The position numbers and the translations under genes are program-made. A stretch of DNA of 64,000 bases from Roseimicrobium sp. ORNL1 (lineage in GTDB: Bacteria > Verrucomicrobiota > Verrucomicrobiia > Verrucomicrobiales > Verrucomicrobiaceae): the NCBI RefSeq assembly GCF_011044495.1, contig NZ_CP049143.1, positions 5,394,001-5,458,000 on the forward strand. Direction: 5' to 3'. Positions 32,611 through 41,305 of the stretch are shown piece after piece (the first letter of the stretch is position 1; each line of letters begins with the position of its first letter). The notes beneath the pieces are model-generated. The model ran no database searches. It had not been told where the DNA came from and saw only the letters and a program-made list of their open reading frames with translations.

Positions 32611-33861
32611 TTAGCGGGTGGCGGCGAAGAGTGCCTTCTGCTTCTCCCAGAGCTCCGTCATGCGGTTGGCGGGAATCTCGATATCATCCCACGTGAGAGG
32701 CTGGTCCTTCTTCACCGCACGCTTGAAGACGGGGCGGGCGTCCGAATCTTCGATGTCCAGCACGCCTTGGGGCACGTGGTTGGCGGCATCCGCCTTCTTC
32801 GCCTCGTCGATGAGACCGTAGACTTCATTGCCGCCGATGGCGTGCTCCACGCGGGTACCGGCGGGAGCGTCCGCCTTGATGTACGCAAAGGTATCCGTCA
32901 CACGGCCAGCGCGCATGGTCAGCACCGCCTTGCCGTACATGGCCGCCAGGGCCACGGCACGCGGTGTTTCCAGGTGGCACAGGTGGTAGGGGCGCAGGAA
33001 GACGTAGTACGGGTGCTTGTTCGTCACCTTGTAGTAGTTCATGTAGCGCTGCTGGAACTCGCTGTCGCAGCGCGCCACTACGTACACACCGCCGCCGTGT
33101 TCCTTGGCGCCGAGGACGTAGTCCACACGACCCTGGCCGTTGTACTTGTCGAACTCGAAGAGGTCCACCACGTCCTGCATCTTGGTGGCGCGGGGGCCTT
33201 CCATGCCGGGAACGATGGGCGTCAGGCCGTACTCATTCGCGATGACGGACATTTCGATGTTCAGCTTGGAACCGTCCGTATAGGCAAGACACTGCACCGT
33301 GGAAAGACCGAGCTGCTTCGCGATGGGCTCGATGCCTTCCAGCGTCTGGTGGCGATCGAGGAAGCCCTTCATGTTGCCGGCCTGAACGATGTCGAAGCCC
33401 CACATTTCGATTTCTTCCATCATGCGGGCAAGCACGCCATGCTGGTCACCGGCGTCGCTGGTCACAATGACATTTTGCTTACGGGCGAAGTCGCGGAGGA
33501 GGTAGCCGAGAATGGCATCCACCTCAGCGTTCATCAGCACGCAGTGGGCACCGCGATCGATGGCTGCCACGCAGTAGTCGTAAGCGGCGATGACGGAGTT
33601 GGTGGCTTCTACAAAGACATCAACCTTCGTGTTCGGGTCGCCCAAAGCAGCCAGGCAGTCCGTGGTGATCTTGGTCGGCTTGCCGTAGCGGGCGGCGCCG
33701 TTTTCGGCAGCCTTGATATCCTTGTCGGCGACAAACGAGAGCCTCATGCCCGGCGTCCTGCCAATCTGGTACGCGATGCCTGAGCCCATGGCGCCAGCGC
33801 CCACTAGACCTACATGGATGAAATTGCCGTCCTTCTCGCGTTGTTTAAGTTCCTGAAGCAT
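32611..33861 (-). CDS. Homoserine-dehydrogenase-like NAD(P)-binding protein with SAF-like C-terminus
   Basis: A 416-residue enzyme. The Rossmann fold starts IHVGLVGAGAMGSGIAYQIG. The middle region (VTSDAGDQHGVLARMMEE, KLNIEMSVIANEYGL) resembles the homoserine dehydrogenase-like catalytic domain found in a family often annotated as SAF domain-containing oxidoreductases. The C-terminal part (AAMYGKAVLTMRAGRVTDTF) fits a SAF-like beta clip. Such proteins lie in sugar or surface-polysaccharide loci in other bacteria, so a sugar-modifying role is possible. The start at 33861 fits the family; the longer upstream frame runs into a promoter-like, non-coding stretch. First gene of a pair with the FAD enzyme. 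Confidence 0.78.
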   Translation of the reverse strand: MLQELKQREKDGNFIHVGLVGAGAMGSGIAYQIGRTPGMRLSFVADKDIKAAENGAARYGKPTKITTDCLAALGDPNTKVDVFVEATNSVIAAYDYCVAAIDRGAHCVLMNAEVDAILGYLLRDFARKQNVIVTSDAGDQHGVLARMMEEIEMWGFDIVQAGNMKGFLDRHQTLEGIEPIAKQLGLSTVQCLAYTDGSKLNIEMSVIANEYGLTPIVPGMEGPRATKMQDVVDLFEFDKYNGQGRVDYVLGAKEHGGGVYVVARCDSEFQQRYMNYYKVTNKHPYYVFLRPYHLCHLETPRAVALAAMYGKAVLTMRAGRVTDTFAYIKADAPAGTRVEHAIGGNEVYGLIDEAKKADAANHVPQGVLDIEDSDARPVFKRAVKKDQPLTWDDIEIPANRMTELWEKQKALFAATR

Positions 33862-34090
33862 GATCTGGAAGGCCGATTCAACACGCGAACGTGGGGCTGT
33901 CAAACGGTATGGGCAATGTGCAAGTCCCTCGCCAACGACACAGGACTGCCTGACAACGAGGGAAATCTTGCGAAAACGCCTTTGCCGCGCACCCGCAACG
34001 CCGGATAAATTTTGTCGGTAAAACCCCTTCCCCCTCCCTCTCTGGAAGCGCCTCAGGTCCAAGCCCCCTTGTTTTTCCCAACCCTCGCTC

Positions 34091-34813
34091 ATGAAATCCA
34101 ACCTCACCCTCCCGACGTTCTCACTCCGGCTTCTGACCACCCTTGCCTGCGTCTGGACGATGCTGGCTAAACAATCGGCAGAAGCTCAGGCCCCTGCCTC
34201 CAGCCAGCCGCAGAAAGTCCTCATCCTCGGCAACAGCATCACCCGGCACGGCCCCAAGGCAGACATCGGCTGGACCGGAAACTGGGGCATGGCAGCCAGC
34301 GCAGAAGAGAAGGACTTTGTCCACCTCATCGAAAAGGCCCTCACCGAAAGGGCGGGTGCGAACGCGAAACCCAAGGTGCTGGCGGTCAACATCGCTGAAT
34401 TCGAACGGAACTACGCCACCTATGACGTGGCCGCCAAGCTGAAGGAAGCCACCACCTTCGGCGCGGATCTCATCATCCTGGCCATCGGTGAGAACGTGCC
34501 GGCCCTGACGACCGAAGACTCCAAAGCCCAGTTCAAATTCAGCGTGCTGAAGCTGCTGGCAGCGCTGAAGGGAGACCGCAGCCCTCGCATCATCGTGCGC
34601 AGCCCCTTCTGGGCCAATCCCGCCAAGGACGAAACTCTCAAGCAGGTAGCCCAGGAAACAGGCGGTGTGTTTGTGGATATCAGCGCCTTGGGCAAGGATG
34701 AATCCAACTACGCCCGCTCCGAGCGCCCCTTCAAAAACGAGGGCGTGGCCCGGCATCCCGGAGACAAGGGCATGCAGGCGATCGCGGATGCGATCATGAG
34801 CAAGGCTCCCTAG
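34091..34813 (+). CDS. SGNH/GDSL-type hydrolase, exported
   Basis: A 240-residue secreted protein. The signal peptide is about 1-32 (hydrophobic LLTTLACVWTML). The catalytic Ser is in block I, ILGNSITRHG. A conserved Gly-Glu-Asn is in block III (AIGENV). The Asp/His pair is in ARHPGDKGM near the C-terminus. It is a typical SGNH esterase, probably acting on acetylated carbohydrate in the periplasm. The substrate is not known. Confidence 0.87.
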   Translation: MKSNLTLPTFSLRLLTTLACVWTMLAKQSAEAQAPASSQPQKVLILGNSITRHGPKADIGWTGNWGMAASAEEKDFVHLIEKALTERAGANAKPKVLAVNIAEFERNYATYDVAAKLKEATTFGADLIILAIGENVPALTTEDSKAQFKFSVLKLLAALKGDRSPRIIVRSPFWANPAKDETLKQVAQETGGVFVDISALGKDESNYARSERPFKNEGVARHPGDKGMQAIADAIMSKAP

Positions 34814-34988
34814 CCATCGCATTTCATCGACAGGCATTCGGACACCTCGCTGGCCATGGGGCACACGCGCCTCGCTGTTTTTTCAGCATCATAACCGGCG
34901 GAGCAATCCTCCGTATTCAGTCCTTGGGCAGAACATCTCCCCGCCTGCCCAGGCAACACACCGAACCAATCCCCAGCACATCACCACC

Positions 34989-36446
34989 ATGGACCCAGAA
35001 GTACTCAAGGAAAGAACAGACGAATTACTGGAACGCACGCTCCGTCTCGAAGTGGAGATCGAGATGCGCACCCGGGAAATCGAATCCGTGAAGACGTTCT
35101 CCAGGCTGGCCACTGGTGGCAAAAGACCGGACTACCGCCAGTTCTCCGACGAAGAGCTCAGGACCATCTTCGAGCTGGGCATGACGACCCCTTCCTTCAA
35201 CGACCTTCCCGTCGACATAGGTCGCAACGGAATGCCCACGGAAGATTCGCACCCCTACAACTACCGCACGTTTGTGGACATGCACGGAGTGCCGACCTTC
35301 AATTACAACGACCTCTCTCGCAGTGACCTGATCGAAGTCATCGACTCATTCCTGGAGCATCACAATTACGATGTGGATCCGATGGAGATCGCGCGCGCTC
35401 AGGACAACATGATCGAAAAGCGCAGCATGCATTTGAGCGGAACTCACTCCGCACTCAAAGAGAGAGTCAAGCAACTGCAAGAGCAGCAGTCCGGGGACAT
35501 CGGCCAGGAATATACCGACGAGCTCCTCACCGAAAAAATCAACACCTCGAAGGAACACCTCACGACTTTCGAAAAGAAGGTCAAGCAAACCTCACTGGAG
35601 GTGGTGCAGATGGCCCTCAACCAGAAACTCAGCTCAGCCCAGGGCAAGTCCCCGGAAGAGGTCCATGAGATCATCGAACAAGCGAAAGCGGCGACGAGAA
35701 ATCAGGGCCTGGTCGGCGAGGACCTCGATGAGGTGACTGAAACCGGCCTGGAGCTCAATGGGATCGATCTCACCGGAGTCGATCTCAGCGAGAGTGACCT
35801 GACAGGCATCGCGATCGAAGCTGAGACGCTTTCCAAAGCACACGGCTTGGAATCTGTGAAGGGCGTGAGCGAAAGCACCCTGGAACTGGTATCGGCATTC
35901 CGGACACCGGAGTTCGCCAGGATCAAAAAGTACGAGGCCGAATTGGATCGTTTGGAGAAGCCAGGAATCCTCGACCACCTCAAGGCCATCCGCCACGGCG
36001 GCATCGAGGGCGCCAAGCGGCATCTCCTCGACAAGATCGACAAGGCCAAGATCGAACTCACCCACAAGATGGACGCCGATCTGTCAGCAGAGGTCCAGCA
36101 GCATGACCAGGCCTCCCTCGAAAGGCTGGAAGAAAAGCAGGAGAAACTGATTCAGAAAACGATCGCCTACCGTGAGGCGAAGCAGACGGTCAAAGGCACG
36201 CTCTCGATGGAAGCTCTGTCCAAGACCGGCATCGGCGGTGGCATGTCCCAGGAAGACTCGGAAAAACTCCAAAAGAGTCGCGAAGAGAACCTGGAAATCA
36301 TGAGCGACAACAGGGCGGGCCACAAGAAATACAAACAAAACGAGAAGGAGATCGAAGCCCTCAAGAAGGACATCTCGGTCCGCGACAAGGTTGGCGGAAG
36401 AACGAAACCAGAAGACAACAACCCTGGCCGCAGCGTCACTCTGTAA
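34989..36446 (+). CDS. Coiled-coil protein, paralogue A, with short pentapeptide segment
   Basis: A 485-residue protein, not recognised as a known family. It lacks a signal peptide or membrane helix and is rich in Glu, Lys and Leu. Coiled coils are likely at 5-40, 150-200 and 370-460. Motif SRLATGGKRPDYRQFSDEEL near residue 40 is shared with its neighbour. At about 255-280, IDLTGVDLSESDLTGIAI makes three to four pentapeptide-like steps, followed by a strongly shared segment AIRHGGIEGAKRHL. It is a tandem paralogue of the gene at 37225. A strong terminator follows, so each has its own transcript. Function unknown; a secreted effector or structural role is speculative. Confidence 0.75.
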   Translation: MDPEVLKERTDELLERTLRLEVEIEMRTREIESVKTFSRLATGGKRPDYRQFSDEELRTIFELGMTTPSFNDLPVDIGRNGMPTEDSHPYNYRTFVDMHGVPTFNYNDLSRSDLIEVIDSFLEHHNYDVDPMEIARAQDNMIEKRSMHLSGTHSALKERVKQLQEQQSGDIGQEYTDELLTEKINTSKEHLTTFEKKVKQTSLEVVQMALNQKLSSAQGKSPEEVHEIIEQAKAATRNQGLVGEDLDEVTETGLELNGIDLTGVDLSESDLTGIAIEAETLSKAHGLESVKGVSESTLELVSAFRTPEFARIKKYEAELDRLEKPGILDHLKAIRHGGIEGAKRHLLDKIDKAKIELTHKMDADLSAEVQQHDQASLERLEEKQEKLIQKTIAYREAKQTVKGTLSMEALSKTGIGGGMSQEDSEKLQKSREENLEIMSDNRAGHKKYKQNEKEIEALKKDISVRDKVGGRTKPEDNNPGRSVTL

Positions 36447-36507
36447 AGCTCGATGGCTTGGGCTGATGTGGGCTCTGAACGAGAAACGATCAGCCTGAAA
36501 TGAGTCG

Positions 36508-36548
36508 TGATCGGAAATGGCAGTCGCCATTTCCGATCATTGTTTTTT
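36508..36548 (+). terminator. Strong intrinsic terminator
   Basis: TGATCGGAAATGGC pairs perfectly with GCCATTTCCGATCA over 14 bp around AGTC, followed by TTGTTTTTT. It lies 62 bases after the stop of the first coiled-coil paralogue and should end its transcript. Confidence 0.9.
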
Positions 36549-36713
36549 GAGAGCGAGGCGAGGCCCCTGGACGGAAGATTCAGCGGCAAGGTGAAGATGA
36601 GGCGACAGCCCAGGATCGGGGGCACTCCTGCCATAACCGTTAATCTGCGGATTCATCCGTGACGGAGAAACAATAGCCCACGCTGGATTCAAGAGTGATG
36701 ACCTGCGTGCATC

Positions 36714-37022
36714 ATCGAAACGAATACGCACTGGAGCCCCTGAGGCACCAATAGCTCGGCATCTTAACGCCCTTCCCCCCAAAGAGGCGGTAGGGATGCG
36801 CTCCTGCGCGCCCGGCTTTAGGTGGGCGGAGGCGGTGCGGAGCTGGGGCATGAAACGGCCTCACCACGTGGCTTCTCCCTCCACCTCCGCCCGCCATTTA
36901 CGGACGCGCAGGAGCGCATCCCTACCGTCCACTTTGTAAGGAAGGGCGTTTGCCTTGAAGGGCGCAATCCGTGGAGCCGCTTCAATTGGGCATCATAGGT
37001 CGCCGCGAAAGACATCTGCTCG
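36714..37022. repeat. Palindromic MITE-like element, copy A
   Basis: An element of about 310 bp. The best arms are 36788-36810 (CGGTAGGGATGCGCTCCTGC followed by GCG) and 36905-36927, its perfect complement. Weaker inverted complementarity extends both inward (GGTGGGCGGAGG against CCACCTCCGCCC) and outward. Its ends and interior match copy B at 58024-58328. No ORF with coding character is present. It lies between the two paralogous coiled-coil genes. Confidence 0.85.
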
Positions 37023-37224
37023 CTGGAAGCCTTCGGCACACTCTCATTTCGGTGAATGCGTGCGGGCACTCCTGCCCCCTTTTGCAGTGAGCCTACATTG
37101 TAGCAACATCGTCTCTCCCGTGAGATCGACGTAACTCAGAGATCGTTTTCCCGATATGTCCTGTAACCGGGCGCATCTCGATAAACCCCCTCAACAGCCC
37201 GAGAACCTCAATCCCCTACTGGCC

Positions 37225-38664
37225 ATGCCCCCCGAAGAACTTGAACGCAGAACCAAAGAGATCACCGAAACGATTACCCAGCTCGAACAGATCATCGTCT
37301 CGGACACCGAGCGTTTGCGCAAGGTGGAGACGCTTTCCAAACTGGCCACCGGCGGCAAGAAACCGGACTACGACAAACTCACGGATCAGGAACTGCGCGA
37401 CATGTTCGATGTGGGGATCAAGTCCACCACCATCAACAACCTGCCCGACGGCACCGATTCGAATACCGGGCTTGTCAAAGGACAGCACCCTCACAGCACG
37501 ATGGGTGTGATGGAGAGCGGCCTGGACTCCAGCACCATGACGCGGGAAGAACTCGTCACCGCGGTCGATGACCTGCTGAAGCACAACAATTATGACATCC
37601 AGCCCATGGTCCTTGCCGAGGCCCAGATCATGATGATCTCCGCCGGCAGTGCGGCAATGGATGGCAATGTGGAGAAGGTCATGTTCGACAACATGAACCT
37701 GGAGTCGGAGGAGGGCGAAGGCTACAAGAACGAAGAGGTCGGCAAGCAACTCAAGCAGCTGAAGTCCAATTCGAAGGAATTCGCCAAGACGGTGGAGAAC
37801 ACCTCCACCTCCATCATTCAGGGCGCGCTCCACAAGCAACTCGGTGCAGCCGAGGGCAAGAGTGCAGAAGAAGTGGCCCAAATCATCCAGCATGCCAAGG
37901 GACGGATGGATGCCACCGACATGAGCGGCGGCACCAAGTCCGTGGCAAAGGTGAAGGACCAGAAACTGGACCTCAGCAAAGCGAACCTCAAAGGAGTGGA
38001 CCTCAGCAAGAGCGATCTCACCGGCATCACCATCGACCCCAGGACCCTTTCACAGGCCAAGGGTGTTTCCCAAGTGCGTGGCGTTGATCCCAGCGTGAAG
38101 ATGGCGGCCCTCGCCTACCAGAACATCGACAAGATGAAGGCGGAATTCGACAAGCTGAAGAACCCCAGCATTCTCGACCGCATCAAATCCATCATCCACG
38201 GCGGCATCGAAGGCGCCAAGGAGAACCTCACCAAAAAAATGGACCAGGCCAAGATGGACGTCCTCAAGCTCATGGACCCTGCCCTCGTGGAAACGATGCG
38301 GAAGCAAAATCTGAAATCGATCGATGACCTTCAGAACAGGCAGGGAGAGCTGCTCTCCAGCGAACGCCAGTACACCAAAGCGGAACAGCAACTGCAAAGT
38401 GCACACGTGACCAAGGTAGTCGCTGAAAGCCCCTTCGGTGAAGGACTGTCGTCCAAAGAAAGAAGGGAGCTTCGCACCATTGAGAAGGAGAGCAGGAAAG
38501 TGATGAGCAAAACCGAAGGCGCTCATGACGAGTACCAAAAGAATGAATCGGAAATCGAGTCCCTGAAAAGGAACACCAGCGTCCGCGAAACTCTGGGCAG
38601 CAAGGAGAAGACAGGTCAAGAAGTACCCAAGGTGGGCCAGAGCCAGGGCGCCAAGATGAAGTGA
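37225..38664 (+). CDS. Coiled-coil protein, paralogue B, with short pentapeptide segment
   Basis: A 479-residue protein, paralogous to the gene at 34989 over its full length. The N-terminus MPPEELERRTKEITETITQL aligns with MDPEVLKERTDELLERTLRL, which is why the start at 37225 is chosen over the ATG at 37156. Shared motifs are SKLATGGKKPDYDKLTDQEL, the pentapeptide-like LDLSKANLKGVDLSKSDLTG near residue 250, and IIHGGIEGAKENL. It is soluble, without signal peptide or membrane helix, with coiled coils at both ends. A hairpin follows the stop. Function unknown. Confidence 0.77.
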   Translation: MPPEELERRTKEITETITQLEQIIVSDTERLRKVETLSKLATGGKKPDYDKLTDQELRDMFDVGIKSTTINNLPDGTDSNTGLVKGQHPHSTMGVMESGLDSSTMTREELVTAVDDLLKHNNYDIQPMVLAEAQIMMISAGSAAMDGNVEKVMFDNMNLESEEGEGYKNEEVGKQLKQLKSNSKEFAKTVENTSTSIIQGALHKQLGAAEGKSAEEVAQIIQHAKGRMDATDMSGGTKSVAKVKDQKLDLSKANLKGVDLSKSDLTGITIDPRTLSQAKGVSQVRGVDPSVKMAALAYQNIDKMKAEFDKLKNPSILDRIKSIIHGGIEGAKENLTKKMDQAKMDVLKLMDPALVETMRKQNLKSIDDLQNRQGELLSSERQYTKAEQQLQSAHVTKVVAESPFGEGLSSKERRELRTIEKESRKVMSKTEGAHDEYQKNESEIESLKRNTSVRETLGSKEKTGQEVPKVGQSQGAKMK

Positions 38665-38672
38665 CACTTCAA

Positions 38673-38700
38673 GGACTGGGAGCAAAGACGTTCCCAGTCC
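38673..38700 (+). terminator. Hairpin downstream of paralogue B
   Basis: GGACTGGGA and TCCCAGTCC form a 9-bp stem directly after the stop. There is no T run on either side, so it is a possible Rho-independent-like or mRNA-stabilising structure and may serve the convergent gene at 38704 as well. Confidence 0.4.
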
Positions 38701-38703
38701 AGC

Positions 38704-39171
38704 TCAGGGCCAGTCGACTTCGATATATTCTCCCCCCTTCAGCACCCACGTTTCGGGGGCACCCGATTTGACCACCTTCACCAGGTCACGCCTGCCCCAC
38801 CTCTGCAACCAGTCATAGACGGGACCTGTGATGGGGCGGGGTCGGTTGTAGTACCATGCCTTGTGCAAGAAGGACACGGTGCGATAAGGAATTCGCGACA
38901 GCTTCCATTGCGGCACGCGGCTCACGGAAATCCGATACCCTGGCCGGATCGATTCCGAACCCCTCACTTCGTCCAAAGCATCCTGGACCCGCAGACCTTT
39001 CCGCAAGGTTACCTGATGCAGGTTCCATCCCTCCACCTTGACGTTCACGAGATTTCCAGCGCCCTCATGACTCAGCATGAGTAACGCGGCCAGCAACCCC
39101 AGCGCTACCCCAAGCAGCAAGGACGTCGCCTTGGGGGAACGTCCCGCCTTCATTCGAGTTGGCTCGTCCAT
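38704..39171 (-). CDS. Hypothetical single-pass membrane protein, possibly SLBB-like
   Basis: A 155-residue protein. An N-terminal membrane helix (SLLLGVALGLLAALLML, about 19-35) is followed by a periplasmic domain. Residues 43-90 (VNVKVEGWNLHQVTLRKGLR, then VQDALDEV and ISVSRVP) have the strand-helix-strand pattern of an SLBB beta-grasp found in polysaccharide export proteins. This is a by-eye resemblance. The C-terminal part is Trp- and Arg-rich. The start at 39171 gives a normal N-terminus. It is on the same strand as asparagine synthase, 44 bases downstream of it. Function unknown. Confidence 0.6.
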   Translation of the reverse strand: MDEPTRMKAGRSPKATSLLLGVALGLLAALLMLSHEGAGNLVNVKVEGWNLHQVTLRKGLRVQDALDEVRGSESIRPGYRISVSRVPQWKLSRIPYRTVSFLHKAWYYNRPRPITGPVYDWLQRWGRRDLVKVVKSGAPETWVLKGGEYIEVDWP

Positions 39172-39215
39172 GGCGCGTGTTTTTTCTACGCACACCATAG
39201 TCCGCCCACCCGCTT

Positions 39216-41147
39216 TCAGTCAAACCTAATGCTCTTGTCCACAAACACCCGGTGCCAGAGTTCCAGCACCACGAGGGACATGACCTGCTTGCAGTACACG
39301 AACTCGCGCGTGCTGCGCATGTTTTCCAGCAGGCGGGTCACCTTGGCAGGGTCGAAGTAACCACGCTTCTTCACGGCATCCGGATTGAGCGTGTCCGCGA
39401 CCAACGCCTTGAACTGCGGCTGGTCCAGGAAGTACTCCACGGGCAGGTAGAAGGGAATCTTCTGGCGGCGCGCGATGTGCTGCGGGAAGACCTTGTCCGC
39501 GAGCTGGCGCTCGATGAACTTGTCCGTGCCCTTGTTGATCTTCAGATGCGCGGGCATGGTGAAGGCCAGCTCGATAAGACGATGATCCAGGAAGGGCAGG
39601 CGGTACTCCAGCGAGTGCGCCATGGTGTTCTTATCCTGGCGAATCAACGCCCAGTCCTGCAGCCACTCGTCATACTGCAACTTCAGAAGGCGATCGAGGA
39701 AGGGGCCATTCTTGTCCTTGTCCTTCTCCTTCGCCATCCAGGCATCGGTAGCCAGGTTCTTGAACTTCTCAGAGTACGTGTCGCGTCGCTCGTCCTCACT
39801 CCACAACGTGCGCAGGGCATTGAAGTTGTGATTCAGATCGCGGCTGCCGTACTTGGAAAGGAACTCCACCACGCGCTTCTTCCCCTGGCTGCCGAGGTCG
39901 GCCGGGAAGGTGAAGAACTTGTTCAGGATGCCCGGAGGTGTGGCTGCGAAAATGGGAGCCGCGATGGACGTCACGCCTGGAATCATGCGGCGCATCTTCT
40001 CCACCTTGGTGATGACACCCTGGAAGGAGTACCCCGCAAAGGCCTCATCCGCGCCTTCGCCACCGAGCACCACTTTGAGATCCTTGCTGGCGCCTTCCGC
40101 CAGTTTGTAGAAGGCGATGAGCAGCGCATCCCCAACGGGGCGATCCATGTGCCACACGATCTTCGGCAGCAGATCGAAATCCTCCGGCTGGCAGATGATC
40201 TCATGGTGCTTCGTGCCGAGGAAAGCCGCCGTCTCGCGGGCCGCCGGTGTCTCATCCACCGGTGAGTCAAAGCCCACGCTGTAGGTGTTGATGTTGCTGC
40301 TGTAGCGGGTCATCGCCGCCACGGTGAGCGAGGAGTCCACCCCAGCGCTGAGATACGCGCCCACGGGTACGTCACTGCGCATGCAGAGGCGCACCGAGTC
40401 ATAAAAGAGGTGCTCCAGTGCTTCGAAGTATTCGCCATCGCTCTTGTACTTCGCGGTGCGCGCATCCAGCAGCGGCACCTCCCAGTAGCGCGCGATCTTC
40501 AGTGAGTTGTCCGCCAGCTTGTAGTGCAGGTAGTGGCTCGTGGGCAGCTTGTAGATGCCCTTGAACATGGTCTGCGGCTCCGGCACGTTGCGCAGGGTGA
40601 GGTACGGATCGATGGCCTCGATGTTCACCTCCGCCGTGTAGTGCTGGCTCTGCAGGATGCTCTTGGCCTCGCTGCCGAAGAGGAACCGCCCATTTGCATG
40701 GTGGTAGTACATCGGCTTCTGGCCGCAGCGGTCGCGCGCGATGAAGAATTCCCGCTTCCGCACATCATAAATGCAGAAGCCGAACATGCCGTTCATACGC
40801 TTCAGCACGCCATCAATCCCCCACTCCTCGTACCCGTGCACGATGCACTCGGTATCGCTGTGGGTACGGAATTGGTGCCCCCTGGCCTCCAGTTCCTCTC
40901 GGAGTTCCACGTAGTTGTAGGTCTCGCCGTTGTAGCAGATGGCTACGGAGTGGTCCTCGTTGTACACGGGCTGCCAGCCGCCTTCCAGGTCGATGATGCT
41001 CAGGCGCTGCATGCCCATGCTGAAGGGCGCGCCCTCGGGAGCTTCATAGCGCCCCTGACCATCCGGTCCACGATGACGGATGACCCGCCCCATGCGGTCG
41101 AGCAGACCTTCTTCCTTGAATCCGGCGAAGCCGTAAATGCCACACAT
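39216..41147 (-). CDS. asnB: Asparagine synthase (glutamine-hydrolysing)
   Basis: A 643-residue AsnB-type enzyme making asparagine from aspartate, glutamine and ATP. It starts MCGIYGFAGF; the N-terminal Cys is the glutaminase nucleophile (class II amidotransferase, about 2-190, with RHRGPDG and SVAICYNGETYNY). The synthetase domain (about 220-620) shows SAGVDSSLTVAA as the PP-loop for ATP and LGGEGADEAFAGYSF. The length matches the group that also occurs in surface polysaccharide loci, so amidation of a sugar or another acceptor is an alternative. The start at 41147 is fixed by the need for Cys at position 2. Confidence 0.94.
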   Translation of the reverse strand: MCGIYGFAGFKEEGLLDRMGRVIRHRGPDGQGRYEAPEGAPFSMGMQRLSIIDLEGGWQPVYNEDHSVAICYNGETYNYVELREELEARGHQFRTHSDTECIVHGYEEWGIDGVLKRMNGMFGFCIYDVRKREFFIARDRCGQKPMYYHHANGRFLFGSEAKSILQSQHYTAEVNIEAIDPYLTLRNVPEPQTMFKGIYKLPTSHYLHYKLADNSLKIARYWEVPLLDARTAKYKSDGEYFEALEHLFYDSVRLCMRSDVPVGAYLSAGVDSSLTVAAMTRYSSNINTYSVGFDSPVDETPAARETAAFLGTKHHEIICQPEDFDLLPKIVWHMDRPVGDALLIAFYKLAEGASKDLKVVLGGEGADEAFAGYSFQGVITKVEKMRRMIPGVTSIAAPIFAATPPGILNKFFTFPADLGSQGKKRVVEFLSKYGSRDLNHNFNALRTLWSEDERRDTYSEKFKNLATDAWMAKEKDKDKNGPFLDRLLKLQYDEWLQDWALIRQDKNTMAHSLEYRLPFLDHRLIELAFTMPAHLKINKGTDKFIERQLADKVFPQHIARRQKIPFYLPVEYFLDQPQFKALVADTLNPDAVKKRGYFDPAKVTRLLENMRSTREFVYCKQVMSLVVLELWHRVFVDKSIRFD

Positions 41148-41235
41148 AAGAAATAGAGCAGGCACATGAGCAACCCATGTGCCGAAAAGCAAGCACGAGA
41201 TGCAGATACGAGCGCCACAGCAGGCCCGAAACAAA

Positions 41236-41268
41236 CAAAAAGGCAGCCAGCGCTCTGCTGACTGCCTT
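41236..41268 (-). terminator. Intrinsic terminator of the OprB porin gene
   Basis: Read on the - strand: AAGGCAGTCAGC, loop, GCTGGCTGCCTT, then TTT. An 11-12-bp stem with one mismatch plus a T run lies 38 bases after the porin stop. It separates the porin transcript from asnB downstream. Confidence 0.85.
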
Positions 41269-41305
41269 CGGGGAGGAGATTGTTCGGACGCTACCGACCC
41301 CGGGG

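Noticed and set aside
31263-32696. Long 477-residue frame antisense to the FAD oxidoreductase
   Set aside because: Shadow of a well-supported gene in high-GC DNA; its translation is His/Leu-rich and shows no domain.
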